Shown here piece by piece: positions 39,651 to 48,574 of a stretch of 49,452 bases of DNA. The stretch's first letter is position 1. Each line of letters begins with the position of its first letter. Source of the DNA: Fibrobacter sp. (GTDB taxonomy: Bacteria > Fibrobacterota > Fibrobacteria > Fibrobacterales > Fibrobacteraceae); the NCBI GenBank assembly GCA_024689485.1, contig JAILDK010000098.1, positions 1 through 49,452 of the forward strand. Direction: 5' to 3'. The position numbers and the translations under genes are program-made. Under the pieces are notes generated by a model. It was not told where the DNA came from and did no database searches. It worked only from the letters and a program-made list of their open reading frames with translations.

Positions 39651-40337
39651 ATGAAGCGCACCATTTTTATCGGAGACGTCCACGGCTGCTACGATGAAAT
39701 GATGAAAATGCTCGACGTCGTCCATTACACGCCGGGCGAAGATTCCATTTATTTTACAGGCGACCTGATCAACAAAGGTCCCGATTCCATGAAAGTCGTG
39801 CAGGAACTTCTCAAAAATCCGTTCCAGTACGTCATGGGAAATCACGAAGCCTGGCTTTTGAAATTTTTGCAGCTTCCCGAAAGCGAATGGAGCGAAAAGC
39901 AGAAGCGTTCCGCGGAACGTCTGGGCGATCCGTTCTGGATTGCTTCCATCGTCAAAAATTGGCCGCTCTGGATCGACACGCCTCACGCGCTGCTCGTCCA
40001 CGCGGGCATTGAACCGGGAAAGTCGAAGCTCGAAGAAATGGATCCGAACGTCATCTTGTCCGTGCGCACCTGGGACGGCAAGGGCGAAGATCTGAACAAC
40101 GAAAACGATCCCGCCTGGTTTGAATGCGCCAAATGGCAAAAGCGCATCGTTTTTGGGCATTGGGCCGCCAAAGGCCTGGTGGATCTTCCGGGATTCCTCG
40201 GGCTCGATTCCGGCTGTGTTTACGGCAAGGCTCTTACCGCCTACTGTGTGGAAGAACAGAAGTTCTACACGGTCCCAGCGGCACAGGTTTATTCGCCGAT
40301 CAACAAAAAGAAAAAAGTCGTGATTCCCAAGCTTTAA
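39651..40337 (+). CDS. PrpA/ApaH-like metallophosphatase
   Basis: The 228-aa protein has the PPP-family signatures GDVHGCYDE, GDLINKGPDS, GNHEAWLL and a later VFGHWAAKG and GLDSGCVYG. This arrangement matches symmetrical Ap4A hydrolases and bacterial serine/threonine phosphatases; ApaH-like activity is a reasonable guess because of the W-AAKG and LDSGCVYGKALT region. It begins 5 nt after rluB. A Lys-rich C-terminus ends the protein. Confidence 0.85.
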   Translation: MKRTIFIGDVHGCYDEMMKMLDVVHYTPGEDSIYFTGDLINKGPDSMKVVQELLKNPFQYVMGNHEAWLLKFLQLPESEWSEKQKRSAERLGDPFWIASIVKNWPLWIDTPHALLVHAGIEPGKSKLEEMDPNVILSVRTWDGKGEDLNNENDPAWFECAKWQKRIVFGHWAAKGLVDLPGFLGLDSGCVYGKALTAYCVEEQKFYTVPAAQVYSPINKKKKVVIPKL

Positions 40338-40372
40338 CTAAACTCTAAAGGGCGAATCGTCTTTTCTGCTAT

Positions 40373-40400
40373 TTGCTTTTTAAACGTCAATTTCTAAATT
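40373..40400 (+). promoter_or_regulatory. Candidate promoter of nadA
   Basis: TTGCTT (40373-40378), 16-bp spacer, TAAATT (40395-40400), then 9 nt to the nadA ATG at 40410. No Shine-Dalgarno sequence fits in the short gap, so this also looks leaderless. Confidence 0.5.
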
Positions 40401-40409
40401 TTTTGCACT

Positions 40410-41426
40410 ATGACAGCGCAAGAACTTTTCAATCGTCTCAAGAGTATTCAGCCGGGTGCCGTTCTCTGCAACTACACCATGGAATACTGCGAAAAATTGA
40501 TTCCGATCATCAACGAAATCAACGAACTCAAAAAAGAACGCAACGCGGTGATTCTCGCCCACAGTTACGTGGCACCGGAAATCGTCCTCGGTGTTGCCGA
40601 TTACGACGGTGATAGTTTCAAGCTCAGCCAGGACGCGACCAAAGTCCAGGCCGACATGATTATTTTCGCCGCGGTCCGCTTTATGGGCGAAACGGCAAAG
40701 ATTTTGAATCCGACGAAGGAAGTGATCATTCCGGGTCCGCTTTCCGGTTGCAGCCTCGCCGACAGCATTACCGGCGAAGACGTGCGCAAACTCCGCGAAA
40801 AGTATCCGGGCTACACCGTCGCCTGCTACATCAACACGACCGCTGATGTGAAAGCGGAATGCGACGTCTGCGTCACCAGTTCCAACGTTTACAAGATCAT
40901 CGCAAACCTTCCGAACGACAAGATCATCTTTGTCCCGGACCGTTTGATGGGTGCAAACCTTCAGGAAGCTCTCGAAAAGAACGGCATCCACAAAGAAATC
41001 GTTCTCTTCTCCGGTTGCTGCTACGTGCATGAAAAGTACGATCCAGAACTCATCAGCTTCTTCCGCAGCCAGAATCCGGGTCTTCGCGTGGTGAGCCATC
41101 CGGAATGCCACCCGGGCGTCGCCCTTTTGAGCGATTACGTCGGCAGTACAGGTCAGATGGTCAAGTACATCAAGGACCAGCCGGAAGGCACTCCGTTCCT
41201 GCTGCTCACGGAATGCGGTTTGAACGCGCGCATGCATTACGAATTCCCGAACAAGCAGTTCATCGGAAGTTGCAGCATGTGCAAGTACATGAAGTCGAAT
41301 TCGCTCGAAAACATTCTCGAATCCCTGCGTCACCCGGAAAAGGCATCCAAGGTAGAACTCTCCGCCGACGTGGCAGCCCGCGCCAAGCACTGCATCGACG
41401 AAATGTTCCGCTACGCAGCGATGTAA
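40410..41426 (+). CDS. nadA: Quinolinate synthase
   Basis: The 338-aa protein carries the NadA motifs ILAHSYVAPEIVLGVADYDGDSFKLS, FMGETAKILNP and GCSLAD, YINTTADVKAECD, TSSN, HPEC and a final GSCSMCKYM, with conserved Cys residues for the [4Fe-4S] cluster. It condenses iminoaspartate with dihydroxyacetone phosphate in NAD synthesis and is oxygen sensitive. nadB and nadC are not nearby. No ribosome site is visible; the promoter sits 9 nt upstream of the start. A beta-barrel gene follows 18 nt later. Confidence 0.95.
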   Translation: MTAQELFNRLKSIQPGAVLCNYTMEYCEKLIPIINEINELKKERNAVILAHSYVAPEIVLGVADYDGDSFKLSQDATKVQADMIIFAAVRFMGETAKILNPTKEVIIPGPLSGCSLADSITGEDVRKLREKYPGYTVACYINTTADVKAECDVCVTSSNVYKIIANLPNDKIIFVPDRLMGANLQEALEKNGIHKEIVLFSGCCYVHEKYDPELISFFRSQNPGLRVVSHPECHPGVALLSDYVGSTGQMVKYIKDQPEGTPFLLLTECGLNARMHYEFPNKQFIGSCSMCKYMKSNSLENILESLRHPEKASKVELSADVAARAKHCIDEMFRYAAM

Positions 41427-41444
41427 CCTTATAACGGAGGTCCG

Positions 41445-42140
41445 ATGAAATCCCTTTCGAAGCTCCTGATTCTTTTGTTGATTGTGACCGGTACAAGCTT
41501 TGCCGGTTACCGCGGAAAAGTCATTTGGCACCGCAGCTACTTCATTTCCCTCGGCGTGGATGCGCTCTTCTCCTTGGGCGGTGACTTAGACGGTGACGGA
41601 GCTATCGAAGCCGAAGGCGAAGACGCCGATGACGTCGTTTACCTTCCTCACATCGGATCGTTCCCGCTTCCGAATCTGGAACTCGGTGTAAACTTTAACC
41701 AGCACACGATTGCCGTGAACTTCGGCATTTGGCAGCCCGACGTCCGCTACGGTGAAGACTCGGATTACTTCACCGAAGACGATGCGAACTTCTGGCGCCT
41801 TGGCGTGGAATATCGCTACTACTTCTTCTGGCCGGAAGATTTTATGATCGGCCCGGGCCTCGGTTACGCCTTTGCCCGTTATTCCGTTCACGGAGCGGCT
41901 GTCGGCTTTGACAAGTACGACGGCGAATACCGCGAAGCAGCCGTCTTTGCCGCCAACTCGTTTGCCTTGTCGGCAAACATGCGTTACAAGATTCGCCCGT
42001 TCGGCATGGATGTCGCGTTGCGTTACCGCCCCACGTTCATCCGCAGTTTAAGCACCGAAACGGCTGGCTACTGCAGCCTTTCCGAAACGCTTTGGCATCA
42101 CATGATTGAAGTGAGTGCCCGCGTATTCGTCGAATTCTAA
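41445..42140 (+). CDS. Outer-membrane beta-barrel protein
   Basis: The 231-aa protein has a signal peptide (cleaved after TSFA, residue ~20) and alternating aromatic beta strands (YFISLGVDALFSLGG, LELGVNFNQHTIAVNFGIW, WRLGVEYRYYFFW, FALSANMRYKIRP, MIEVSARVFVEF) ending in Phe, as small outer-membrane barrels do. Acidic loops (DGDGAIEAEGEDADD) could bind metal. Function is unknown. GGAGG precedes the ATG. It is 18 nt from nadA and converges on the Bat operon with only 27 nt and no clear terminator between. Confidence 0.8.
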   Translation: MKSLSKLLILLLIVTGTSFAGYRGKVIWHRSYFISLGVDALFSLGGDLDGDGAIEAEGEDADDVVYLPHIGSFPLPNLELGVNFNQHTIAVNFGIWQPDVRYGEDSDYFTEDDANFWRLGVEYRYYFFWPEDFMIGPGLGYAFARYSVHGAAVGFDKYDGEYREAAVFAANSFALSANMRYKIRPFGMDVALRYRPTFIRSLSTETAGYCSLSETLWHHMIEVSARVFVEF

Positions 42141-42167
42141 GTTTCGGGTTTTTAAGAAACCAGTTCC

Positions 42168-42854
42168 TTACCAGTCCTTTTCGGGGCGAGCCTGACCGCG
42201 CACCGGTTTCCACGGCTTGCGTTCCCCGTGCTCTGCATCAAAGTCTTTGAGCAGCTGGGAAGCCTGTTGAGGCGTCATCTGTCCCGGAGGCACTTCTTCT
42301 GGATTTTCATTTCCGCCCTGCGGTTGTTCCGGTTGCTCCTGCTCGTTTGAATTGCTGGAGTTGCCGTCGCCGCCCTGCGAATTGCTGGACTGAGAATTGC
42401 TGGACTGAGAATCGCTGGAATTTGCACCCTGGGAATCGCTCGAACCGTTTTCGGAATCGTTCTCGTTTGAACTGCTGGAGCCATTTTGGTTCTGGTCCTG
42501 GTTCTGCTGATCCTGATTCTGGTTTTGCTGATTCTGCTGGTCTTGATTCTTGTCCTGATTCTGGTCTTGGTTTTGATCCTGGTTTTGGTTTTCGTTTTTC
42601 GGATTGTTCTGCTGGTTCTGCTTTTGCTGTTCGTCCTTGGACTCTTCGATACGGTCCTGGAGCATTTGCAGTTTGGCATCATCCGGGTAATACGAAAGGC
42701 CTTCCTTGCAGGTGATTTCCGCCGTCGGTAAACGGTTTTGAATATACTGGAAAGCCGCGTCCGAATAATACTGGGTAGCGCTCTTCGGGGCGTTTGCCGC
42801 AAAGGCGCAAGTGGAAGCGGCCGCAACGGAAAGGAACAGGGTAAACTTTTTCAT
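42168..42854 (-). CDS. Exported Gln/Asn-rich protein, last gene of the Bat operon
   Basis: The 228-aa protein has a signal peptide (cut near CAFA, residue ~19), a short TPR-like segment (ATQYYSDAAFQYIQNRLPTAEITCKEGLSYYPD, split over ~26-60), then a low-complexity region of ~100 residues built from QNQDQNQ and then SSNSQ blocks, and a C-terminal PQQASQLLKDFDAEHGERKPW. The tail just before the end is similar to C-termini seen in BatC/TPR proteins with GQMTPQQASQLL. The Q/N/S region is probably a flexible spacer. It is coupled to batC by TAATG. Confidence 0.78.
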   Translation of the reverse strand: MKKFTLFLSVAAASTCAFAANAPKSATQYYSDAAFQYIQNRLPTAEITCKEGLSYYPDDAKLQMLQDRIEESKDEQQKQNQQNNPKNENQNQDQNQDQNQDKNQDQQNQQNQNQDQQNQDQNQNGSSSSNENDSENGSSDSQGANSSDSQSSNSQSSNSQGGDGNSSNSNEQEQPEQPQGGNENPEEVPPGQMTPQQASQLLKDFDAEHGERKPWKPVRGQARPEKDW

Positions 42855-43585
42855 TAGATCACCCCCAGGTCGTTATCGGCATTGGACTGATCGATTTTGC
42901 TCTTGGGGGCACGTCCAGCCTTGATGTCGATGACATCTTCAATGCGTTGAATGTACGGGCCAAAGCTCGACGCGGTCGAATCCGACGCCATCGTGTTTTC
43001 GAGCAGATTCTTGGCAGGCGTATATTCGCCGTCCTTGCACATTTGCAGGGCGCGGGCAAGGATCTGTTTGGCATTTTCCGAAAGTTCGGGTTGCTTTTGA
43101 TCCTGGTTTTCGTTCTGCTGATTCTGTTCTTTTTGCTTGTCGATTTCTTCTTTGAGCTTGCGCTGCACAATTTCCACATTGCGCTTTGCATTTTCAAAAT
43201 TCGGGTCTAGGTCGATTGCCTTTTTTAAGTAGCCGACCGCTTCGCGCCATTTTGCAATGCGTTCCGAGGGTTCCGAAGATTTTTCGCCAATGCGGTAGAA
43301 CGTATTCGCCAGATTGAAAGCGGCCTTGGATGCGATCGAAGAGTCCGGCATACGCGAAGCACTTTCGAGTTCCTTCTGCGCTTCTTCATAATTGCCGAGC
43401 TTGTACTGGCACGTTCCGATGTTGTAAAAGAGAAGCGGATTCGCCGGTTCATCTTTGCGCGCATCCATGTACTTTTGAAGCGCTCCCGCGAAGTCGCCCT
43501 TACGGAAGAGTTCATTGCCATCGTTAATCGGGCGAGCGAAAGCCGCTAACGCCAAAAGGGAAATCAAAATGAAGATTCTTTTCAT
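42854..43585 (-). CDS. batC: BatC-like TPR protein
   Basis: I prefer the ATG at 43585 (243 aa), with GAAGG 9 nt upstream, because it gives the signal peptide MKRIFILISLLALAAFA; an ATG five codons earlier (43600) touches the batB stop and remains possible. The mature part is a TPR protein (NELFRKGDFAGALQKYMDA, PLLFYNIGTCQYKLGNYEEAQKEL, AAFNLANTFYRIGE, AVGYLKKAIDLDP), then a Gln/Glu-rich stretch and ALQMCKDGEYTPAKNLLENTM. It should scaffold the VWA proteins in the periplasm. Confidence 0.85.
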   Translation of the reverse strand: MKRIFILISLLALAAFARPINDGNELFRKGDFAGALQKYMDARKDEPANPLLFYNIGTCQYKLGNYEEAQKELESASRMPDSSIASKAAFNLANTFYRIGEKSSEPSERIAKWREAVGYLKKAIDLDPNFENAKRNVEIVQRKLKEEIDKQKEQNQQNENQDQKQPELSENAKQILARALQMCKDGEYTPAKNLLENTMASDSTASSFGPYIQRIEDVIDIKAGRAPKSKIDQSNADNDLGVI

Positions 43586-43599
43586 GTGCACGACCTTCA

Positions 43600-44628
43600 T
43601 CAGCTAAAACGTCCAGCGACCTGTTTGCGCTTTTTACCGCGTTCCGAAAGGAGCGCTTCTGCCAAAAAGAGGAGCGCCGCGATCGCCAAAAAGATCTGGT
43701 AGCGGTCCTGGTAATTTTCCACCTGGTCCGAAGACGTGTCCCGCTTTTCTAAGCTCTGAATTTCCGAAAGCACCTTTTGCAACTGGAATTCACCCGGGCT
43801 TGCGTAGAAATACCGCGCACCGGTAATGCCTGCGATATCCTGCAACGTCTTTTCTTCCAAATGGGTCGTCACAATATTTCCAAAGCGGTCCTTGTGATAC
43901 GAGACGTCGCCGTTTTTCGAAGGTTCCGGAATAGGAACGCCTTCCTTCGAACCGATGCCGACCGTGTAAATGCGAATGCCAGCTTCCGCCGCTTCCTTCG
44001 CCTTTTCCACCGCCTTCGCATCCTGTTCTTCGCCATCGCTCATCAGCACCATCACCGCATACTTCGACGGCACCTTGGAACGACGGAACATCTGCAAGCC
44101 CTTATCAATAGCCGCGGCAAGATCCGTTCCCGGCAAAAGCCAACCCGGTTCCAAATCACGCAAAATCAGCTGCACCGTGCCGTAGTCCAAAGTGAGCGGC
44201 ACTAAGGTCTGCGCCTCGCCCGAAAACGCGACGAGTCCCACACGGTCGCCCGAAAGCGTATCGAGGAACGCCGAAATTTCGTGACGGGAACGCACCAAGC
44301 GATTCGGCTTAACATCTTCAGCAAGCATCGAAAGGGAAATATCCTGGAGCAGCAAAATATCCAGGCCCTTGCGTTCAATGTGTTCCATCTGACGTCCCCA
44401 CTGCGGACGGGCAAGCGCCAAAATCAAAAACGCAAGACCGAGGAGCAATAGGCTCGTCTTAATTACACGGCGAAACGGTGAAAGCGACGTTGCGATCTTC
44501 GGGAGCATCGAAATGGACGCAAAGCGCGAAGCGAGCTTTTTCCGCCGATGGTACGCATAAATAAAGAGCAACAAAAAGAGCGGGAGCGTAAAGAGAGCCC
44601 ACAAAAAATTCGGTTCTGCAAATCTCAT
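43600..44628 (-). CDS. batB: BatB-like VWA membrane protein
   Basis: The 342-aa protein has two N-terminal transmembrane helices (~8-26 and ~56-74, the second ending ILALARPQWG), a von Willebrand A domain with MIDAS DISLS (in LLLQDISLSMLAED) and later TDLAAAI and MSDGEEQDAK, and a C-terminal helix (IFLAIAALLFLAEALL). This is the BatA/BatB architecture. In Bacteroides and Leptospira such genes have been linked to tolerance of oxygen or peroxide. It overlaps batA by 4 nt. Confidence 0.9.
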   Translation of the reverse strand: MRFAEPNFLWALFTLPLFLLLFIYAYHRRKKLASRFASISMLPKIATSLSPFRRVIKTSLLLLGLAFLILALARPQWGRQMEHIERKGLDILLLQDISLSMLAEDVKPNRLVRSRHEISAFLDTLSGDRVGLVAFSGEAQTLVPLTLDYGTVQLILRDLEPGWLLPGTDLAAAIDKGLQMFRRSKVPSKYAVMVLMSDGEEQDAKAVEKAKEAAEAGIRIYTVGIGSKEGVPIPEPSKNGDVSYHKDRFGNIVTTHLEEKTLQDIAGITGARYFYASPGEFQLQKVLSEIQSLEKRDTSSDQVENYQDRYQIFLAIAALLFLAEALLSERGKKRKQVAGRFS

Positions 44629-45719
44629 GGAATCCTCACAAACCGCGTATTCGCGAGCACAAGTTCAAGCAAAATCAAGAGCGCACCCACGAGGAGCCAC
44701 GGATAAAACTTTTCCTGGTAACGCGCATAGGCGATCGTCTGGATTTCGGTCTTTTCGAGTTCATCGATTTCGGAATAGATCTTTTCCAAATCTTCCTTGC
44801 TTTCTGCGCGGTAAAAACGTCCTCCCGTACTGGAAGCGATTTGATTCAACGTTTTTTCATCCAAGCTGTTTTCGGCAGGAATCGGTTGTTCTCCCCACGA
44901 GATTTCTCCCGTCCAAGGATTCTGCTGGAACGCGAGGAACGTTCCGCTCTTTTTGCCGACACCAATCGTATAAACTTTTACCCCGAGCGCCTTCGCCACT
45001 TCCGCCGCATGGAGAGGCGGCACAAGGCTCGCATTGTCAATGCCGTCCGTCAAAAGCACCACGACCTTCGACTTCGCATCGGATTTTTCTAGGCGCGCCA
45101 AGGAATTCATCAAGCCGTCACCGATCGCGGTGCCGTTGCCCGAAGCCGAGGAATCGTCTACCGCCTGCAAAATTTCAAGCAGGGCGCCGTAATCGAGAGT
45201 CAGCGGCACGAGCGTGTAAGAGTTACCCGCAAAAACAGAAAGTCCAATGCGGTCGCTTTCACGCTTTTGCACAAATTCCGCCATCACGTTTTTCGCATAG
45301 CCCAAACGGGAATAGTTCCAAAAGCGACCGCTCTTCAAAACCTTTTCCGCATTCATCACCCCGAGCTTTGCCTGATCTGCACGGGTCAGCATATCGAGAG
45401 TTCCCATGGAACCAGAAACGTCCAAGGCGAGCATAATGTCCACGCCATCCGTCGAAGTGTATTCGACTTCCGTCGCATTCTGCGGGCGCGCAAGCGCCAC
45501 CACAAAGCAGCAGAGCGCCGCAATGCGAAGCGCCGGGACAATGTAACGGGCGCGTACTTTCGAACCCTTTGCCGCCTTTTTCGCAATGGCGAGCGCCGGG
45601 AACTTGATCGTACTTTTACGCTTGTGCGCGTGCCACCACCAGTCCAAAATCAACAGGGGCACGAGCAAGAGCAAAAAGAACGCTTCGGGATTTTGAAAAT
45701 GCAAATTAGCGAGATCCAT
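44625..45719 (-). CDS. batA: BatA-like VWA membrane protein
   Basis: With start 45719 (AAGGG 8 nt upstream, 364 aa) the protein has N-terminal helices (AFFLLLLVPLLILDWWW and VPALRIAALCCFVVALARP), a VWA domain with a complete MIDAS DVSGS (LALDVSGSMGTLDM), TAIGDGL and LTDGIDN, and a C-terminal anchor (WLLVGALLILLELVL). It is the paralogue of batB; both project the VWA domain into the periplasm and probably form a complex with the TPR proteins. It overlaps the DUF4381-like gene by 14 nt and batB by 4 nt. Confidence 0.92.
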   Translation of the reverse strand: MDLANLHFQNPEAFFLLLLVPLLILDWWWHAHKRKSTIKFPALAIAKKAAKGSKVRARYIVPALRIAALCCFVVALARPQNATEVEYTSTDGVDIMLALDVSGSMGTLDMLTRADQAKLGVMNAEKVLKSGRFWNYSRLGYAKNVMAEFVQKRESDRIGLSVFAGNSYTLVPLTLDYGALLEILQAVDDSSASGNGTAIGDGLMNSLARLEKSDAKSKVVVLLTDGIDNASLVPPLHAAEVAKALGVKVYTIGVGKKSGTFLAFQQNPWTGEISWGEQPIPAENSLDEKTLNQIASSTGGRFYRAESKEDLEKIYSEIDELEKTEIQTIAYARYQEKFYPWLLVGALLILLELVLANTRFVRIP

Positions 45720-46692
45720 TTGCACCACCCTTCTTACCGTTCTTGTTCTTTTCTTCTTCCGGAACGGGCTTCGTATCTTCTAAAAGGCGACTTGCCCAAT
45801 CTTCCCAAAAGACACCGCGGTCGTCGCCGATTTTCATCTTGGCAAACTTCACCGGGTAAGTTTCTTCTTCGAGCTTCACCAAGGATTGCTTGTACGCTTC
45901 GGCAAGGCCTGCAATCTGCGAAACACGAGGCTTCAACTGCGAAAGCGTCGCGTCGAGAATACCTTCCGACGGATGTTCGCCAAGGAACCTGCGTTCCACA
46001 TAGCGACGCATAATAAAGCTCAAAGCCGTGTAGTAATCCGCCTGATTTCCCATGGCAAGAAGCTGCTTTTCACGCAGTTCCTTCAAAGCGAGAACGGCTT
46101 CTTCATACGGCGGAAGTCTCGGCGCTTCTTTGTTCTTGCGGAGCTTCTTGTGCAAGAACCAGCCGAGCACCACCAAAAGGATCGCGCCGAGCACAATCAA
46201 AAGTCCCGAAAGCCAAGCAGGGAGTCTCGGATCGTCCAAAGGTTCTTCCACATCCAAAATGTCTTCTTCCGAGCCGTCCGTCCGCGTCACGACCTTCACC
46301 GCCACCGGATCCGTTTTCGTCACCACGGTATCGGTTCCAAAAATAGCGCGAACCTCTTGCGGCGCAATCAAAAAATCGCCCGCGACAAACGTGTTGAGAG
46401 TCGCCCGCCAAACGAACTTCTTTTGACCTTTCACTCCCGCAATCGGAAGTTCTTCATGCTGCATGTCCTTGACTTCAAAGCTTCCGAGGTTTCCCACAAA
46501 GCTCGGCAAGTCCACGTAAGCGCTTTCCGGAGCGTTCACATCGATTTCATAATCAAAGCGGTCGCCCACAAAAATCTGTGAAGCGGTCGTCGAAGATTTC
46601 ACCGACAGGTTGAATGCAAATGCGGAAGCTACAGAGATTGCGCAAGTGAGCAGCGCAAGCTTCCTTGTCAAAAATCGAAATTCAAACATCAT
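45706..46692 (-). CDS. BatD/DUF4381-like membrane protein with signal peptide
   Basis: The 328-aa protein has a signal peptide (~1-27), a beta-rich periplasmic domain (~28-150, FVGDRFDYEIDVNAPESAYVD), one transmembrane helix (~158-180) and a cytoplasmic helical domain (ADYYTALSFIMRRYVERRF, EAYKQSLVKLEEETYPVKFA). This resembles BatD-type/DUF4381 proteins found in MoxR-VWA operons. Two adjacent ATGs exist; GGAG is best placed for the second (46689). A related protein without signal peptide is encoded at 48575-49366, so the operon has two. Confidence 0.8.
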   Translation of the reverse strand: MMFEFRFLTRKLALLTCAISVASAFAFNLSVKSSTTASQIFVGDRFDYEIDVNAPESAYVDLPSFVGNLGSFEVKDMQHEELPIAGVKGQKKFVWRATLNTFVAGDFLIAPQEVRAIFGTDTVVTKTDPVAVKVVTRTDGSEEDILDVEEPLDDPRLPAWLSGLLIVLGAILLVVLGWFLHKKLRKNKEAPRLPPYEEAVLALKELREKQLLAMGNQADYYTALSFIMRRYVERRFLGEHPSEGILDATLSQLKPRVSQIAGLAEAYKQSLVKLEEETYPVKFAKMKIGDDRGVFWEDWASRLLEDTKPVPEEEKNKNGKKGGANGSR

Positions 46693-47579
46693 TAACTCCG
46701 ACGTCTCTGCAACATTCTAAAATGTTCCACCAGCGGATTCACCGTATCGCGGAATTCGTCCTGAACCTGGCACTGCACATAATCCACGTTCATCTTTTGG
46801 AAAAGGCTCCGGGTCGCTTTCTGCGCCTTTTTCGCTTCATGCGCAAAGGCTTCGCGGAAGGCGGCATCGCCTGTATCCACGAGCATCGTTTCGCCCGTTT
46901 CCGGATCTTCAAATTCCACGAGTCCCACCGGCGGCAGTTCCATTTCACGCGGGTCCATCACCGAAACCGCAAGCATGTCGTGACGCTTGCAAAGGATCTT
47001 AAAGGCTTTTTCAAAGCCCGAATCCTGAAAGTCCGACATCACCACGATCATCGAACGACGGTTCAGAACGCCACCCACATATTCGAGTGCATTCTGCAAA
47101 TTCGTCCCGTGATGTTCCGGCTTAAAGTACAGGATTTCACGGATCAAACGCAAAACGTGCTTGCGCCCTTTCGCAGGCGGAATAAAAAGCTCCACCTGAT
47201 CCGTAAAAATCAAAAGTCCGACCTTGTCGTTGTTTCGCACAGCGGCAAAAGAGAGAAGCGCGGTGATCGCCGCCATCGCTTCGCCCTTCATTTCTTTTCC
47301 CGAACCGAATTCCGAACTGGAGCTCGCATCGACCATCAGCATCAAAGTCAGTTCACGTTCTTCCACGAACTTCTTGATGTAAGGAGTCCCCATACGAGCC
47401 GTCACGTTCCAATCGATCGAGCGAACGTCATCTCCCGGCACGTACTCGCGGACTTCGCTGAATTCGACGCCATTGCCCTTGAACGAGCTGTGGTAAGCGC
47501 CAGCCATCATCGAGTCGAGAGGTCCCCGCACCGAAAGTTCGATGCGGTTCACCGTTTTGAGAATATCCTTCGAAAGCAT
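46692..47579 (-). CDS. DUF58 VWA-like protein
   Basis: Starting at 47579 (295 aa), 1 nt after the moxR stop, the protein has the DUF58 core VEFSEVREYVPGDDVRSIDWNVTARMG and a degenerate VWA-type region (MLMVDASSSSEFG, VVMSDFQD). A longer frame extends into moxR and is rejected. DUF58 proteins are nearly always encoded next to moxR ATPases and are presumed clients or adaptors. No membrane helices are seen. It overlaps the next gene by one base (TAATG). Confidence 0.9.
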   Translation of the reverse strand: MLSKDILKTVNRIELSVRGPLDSMMAGAYHSSFKGNGVEFSEVREYVPGDDVRSIDWNVTARMGTPYIKKFVEERELTLMLMVDASSSSEFGSGKEMKGEAMAAITALLSFAAVRNNDKVGLLIFTDQVELFIPPAKGRKHVLRLIREILYFKPEHHGTNLQNALEYVGGVLNRRSMIVVMSDFQDSGFEKAFKILCKRHDMLAVSVMDPREMELPPVGLVEFEDPETGETMLVDTGDAAFREAFAHEAKKAQKATRSLFQKMNVDYVQCQVQDEFRDTVNPLVEHFRMLQRRRS

Positions 47580-47580
47580 A

Positions 47581-48567
47581 TTATGGCACTTCGACAGAAT
47601 CCAAGATCTTCTGGACAACGAGTTCCGCAGAAACTTCTTCCGCTTCTGCTTCATAGCTCAAAATAATGCGGTGACGGAGAACTTCCATCGCCACGGCCTT
47701 CACATCTTCCGGCGTCACGTAACCGCGACCTTCGATAAACGCGTGCGCTTTAGCCGCCTTGGCAAGGCCAATCGAAGCACGCGGAGAACCGCCGACCGAA
47801 ATAAAGCTCGTGAGTTCCGCCTTTTTAATGCTTGCCGGATCGCGCGTCGCCAAAACCAGATTCACAATGTATTCGCGAATACGTTCATCCACGTAGATTT
47901 CCTTCACCAAGGAACGCGCCTTCAAAATGTCTTCCTTGTTCGCCACGGCACTCGGAGTCTTTAAGCCCGTTCCGCTCACCGCTTCGAGGATCTTCATTTC
48001 ATCATCCTTGCCCGGATAGCCGACCTTCACCTTTAACAAGAAACGGTCCACCTGAGCTTCCGGCAGCGGATACGTACCTTCCTGCTCAATCGGGTTCTGC
48101 GTTGCGAGCACTAAGAACGGTTCGTCGAGCTTGTACGTTTCATCGCCGATCGTAATCATGCGTTCCTGCATCGCTTCAAGAAGGGCGCTCTGCACCTTGG
48201 ACGGTGCACGGTTGATTTCATCGGCGAGCACGAGGTTCGTAAAGAGAGGTCCCTTGCGGGTTTCAAAACGGGATTCCTTCGCGTTGTAAATCGTCGTACC
48301 GAGCAAGTCCGCCGGGAGAAGGTCCGGGGTAAACTGAATACGCTTAAAGTCAAGAGAAACCGCACTTGCAAAAGCGGAAACCGCAGTCGTCTTCGCAAGG
48401 CCCGGAAGACCTTCCAAAAGAATATGACCGTCGGCGAGAATACCGGTGAGAATGCTCTTCACCATGTCTTTTTGACCGATCACGGTACCTTCCACTTCGC
48501 GCAAAAGATCCACGCAAAAATGGCCCTGATCCTTAATCTTTTCCGTCAATTCTTGAACGTTTGTCAT
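47581..48567 (-). CDS. moxR: MoxR-family AAA+ ATPase
   Basis: With start 48567 (GAGG 6 nt upstream, 328 aa) the protein contains Walker A GLPGLAKT, the MoxR hallmark LPADLLGT, Walker B LVLADEINRAPSKVQSALLEAMQE, sensor ATQNPIEQEGTYPLPEAQVDRF and VGGSPRASIGL. It is a chaperone-like ATPase thought to mature or activate the co-encoded VWA proteins. It lies 7 nt after the BatD-like gene. Confidence 0.95.
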   Translation of the reverse strand: MTNVQELTEKIKDQGHFCVDLLREVEGTVIGQKDMVKSILTGILADGHILLEGLPGLAKTTAVSAFASAVSLDFKRIQFTPDLLPADLLGTTIYNAKESRFETRKGPLFTNLVLADEINRAPSKVQSALLEAMQERMITIGDETYKLDEPFLVLATQNPIEQEGTYPLPEAQVDRFLLKVKVGYPGKDDEMKILEAVSGTGLKTPSAVANKEDILKARSLVKEIYVDERIREYIVNLVLATRDPASIKKAELTSFISVGGSPRASIGLAKAAKAHAFIEGRGYVTPEDVKAVAMEVLRHRIILSYEAEAEEVSAELVVQKILDSVEVP

Positions 48568-48574
48568 CTTGACC

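Noticed and set aside
42141-42160. GTTTC/GAAAC pair between the beta-barrel gene and the Bat operon as a terminator
   Set aside because: Only 5 bp and AT-rich with no tail; too weak to call.
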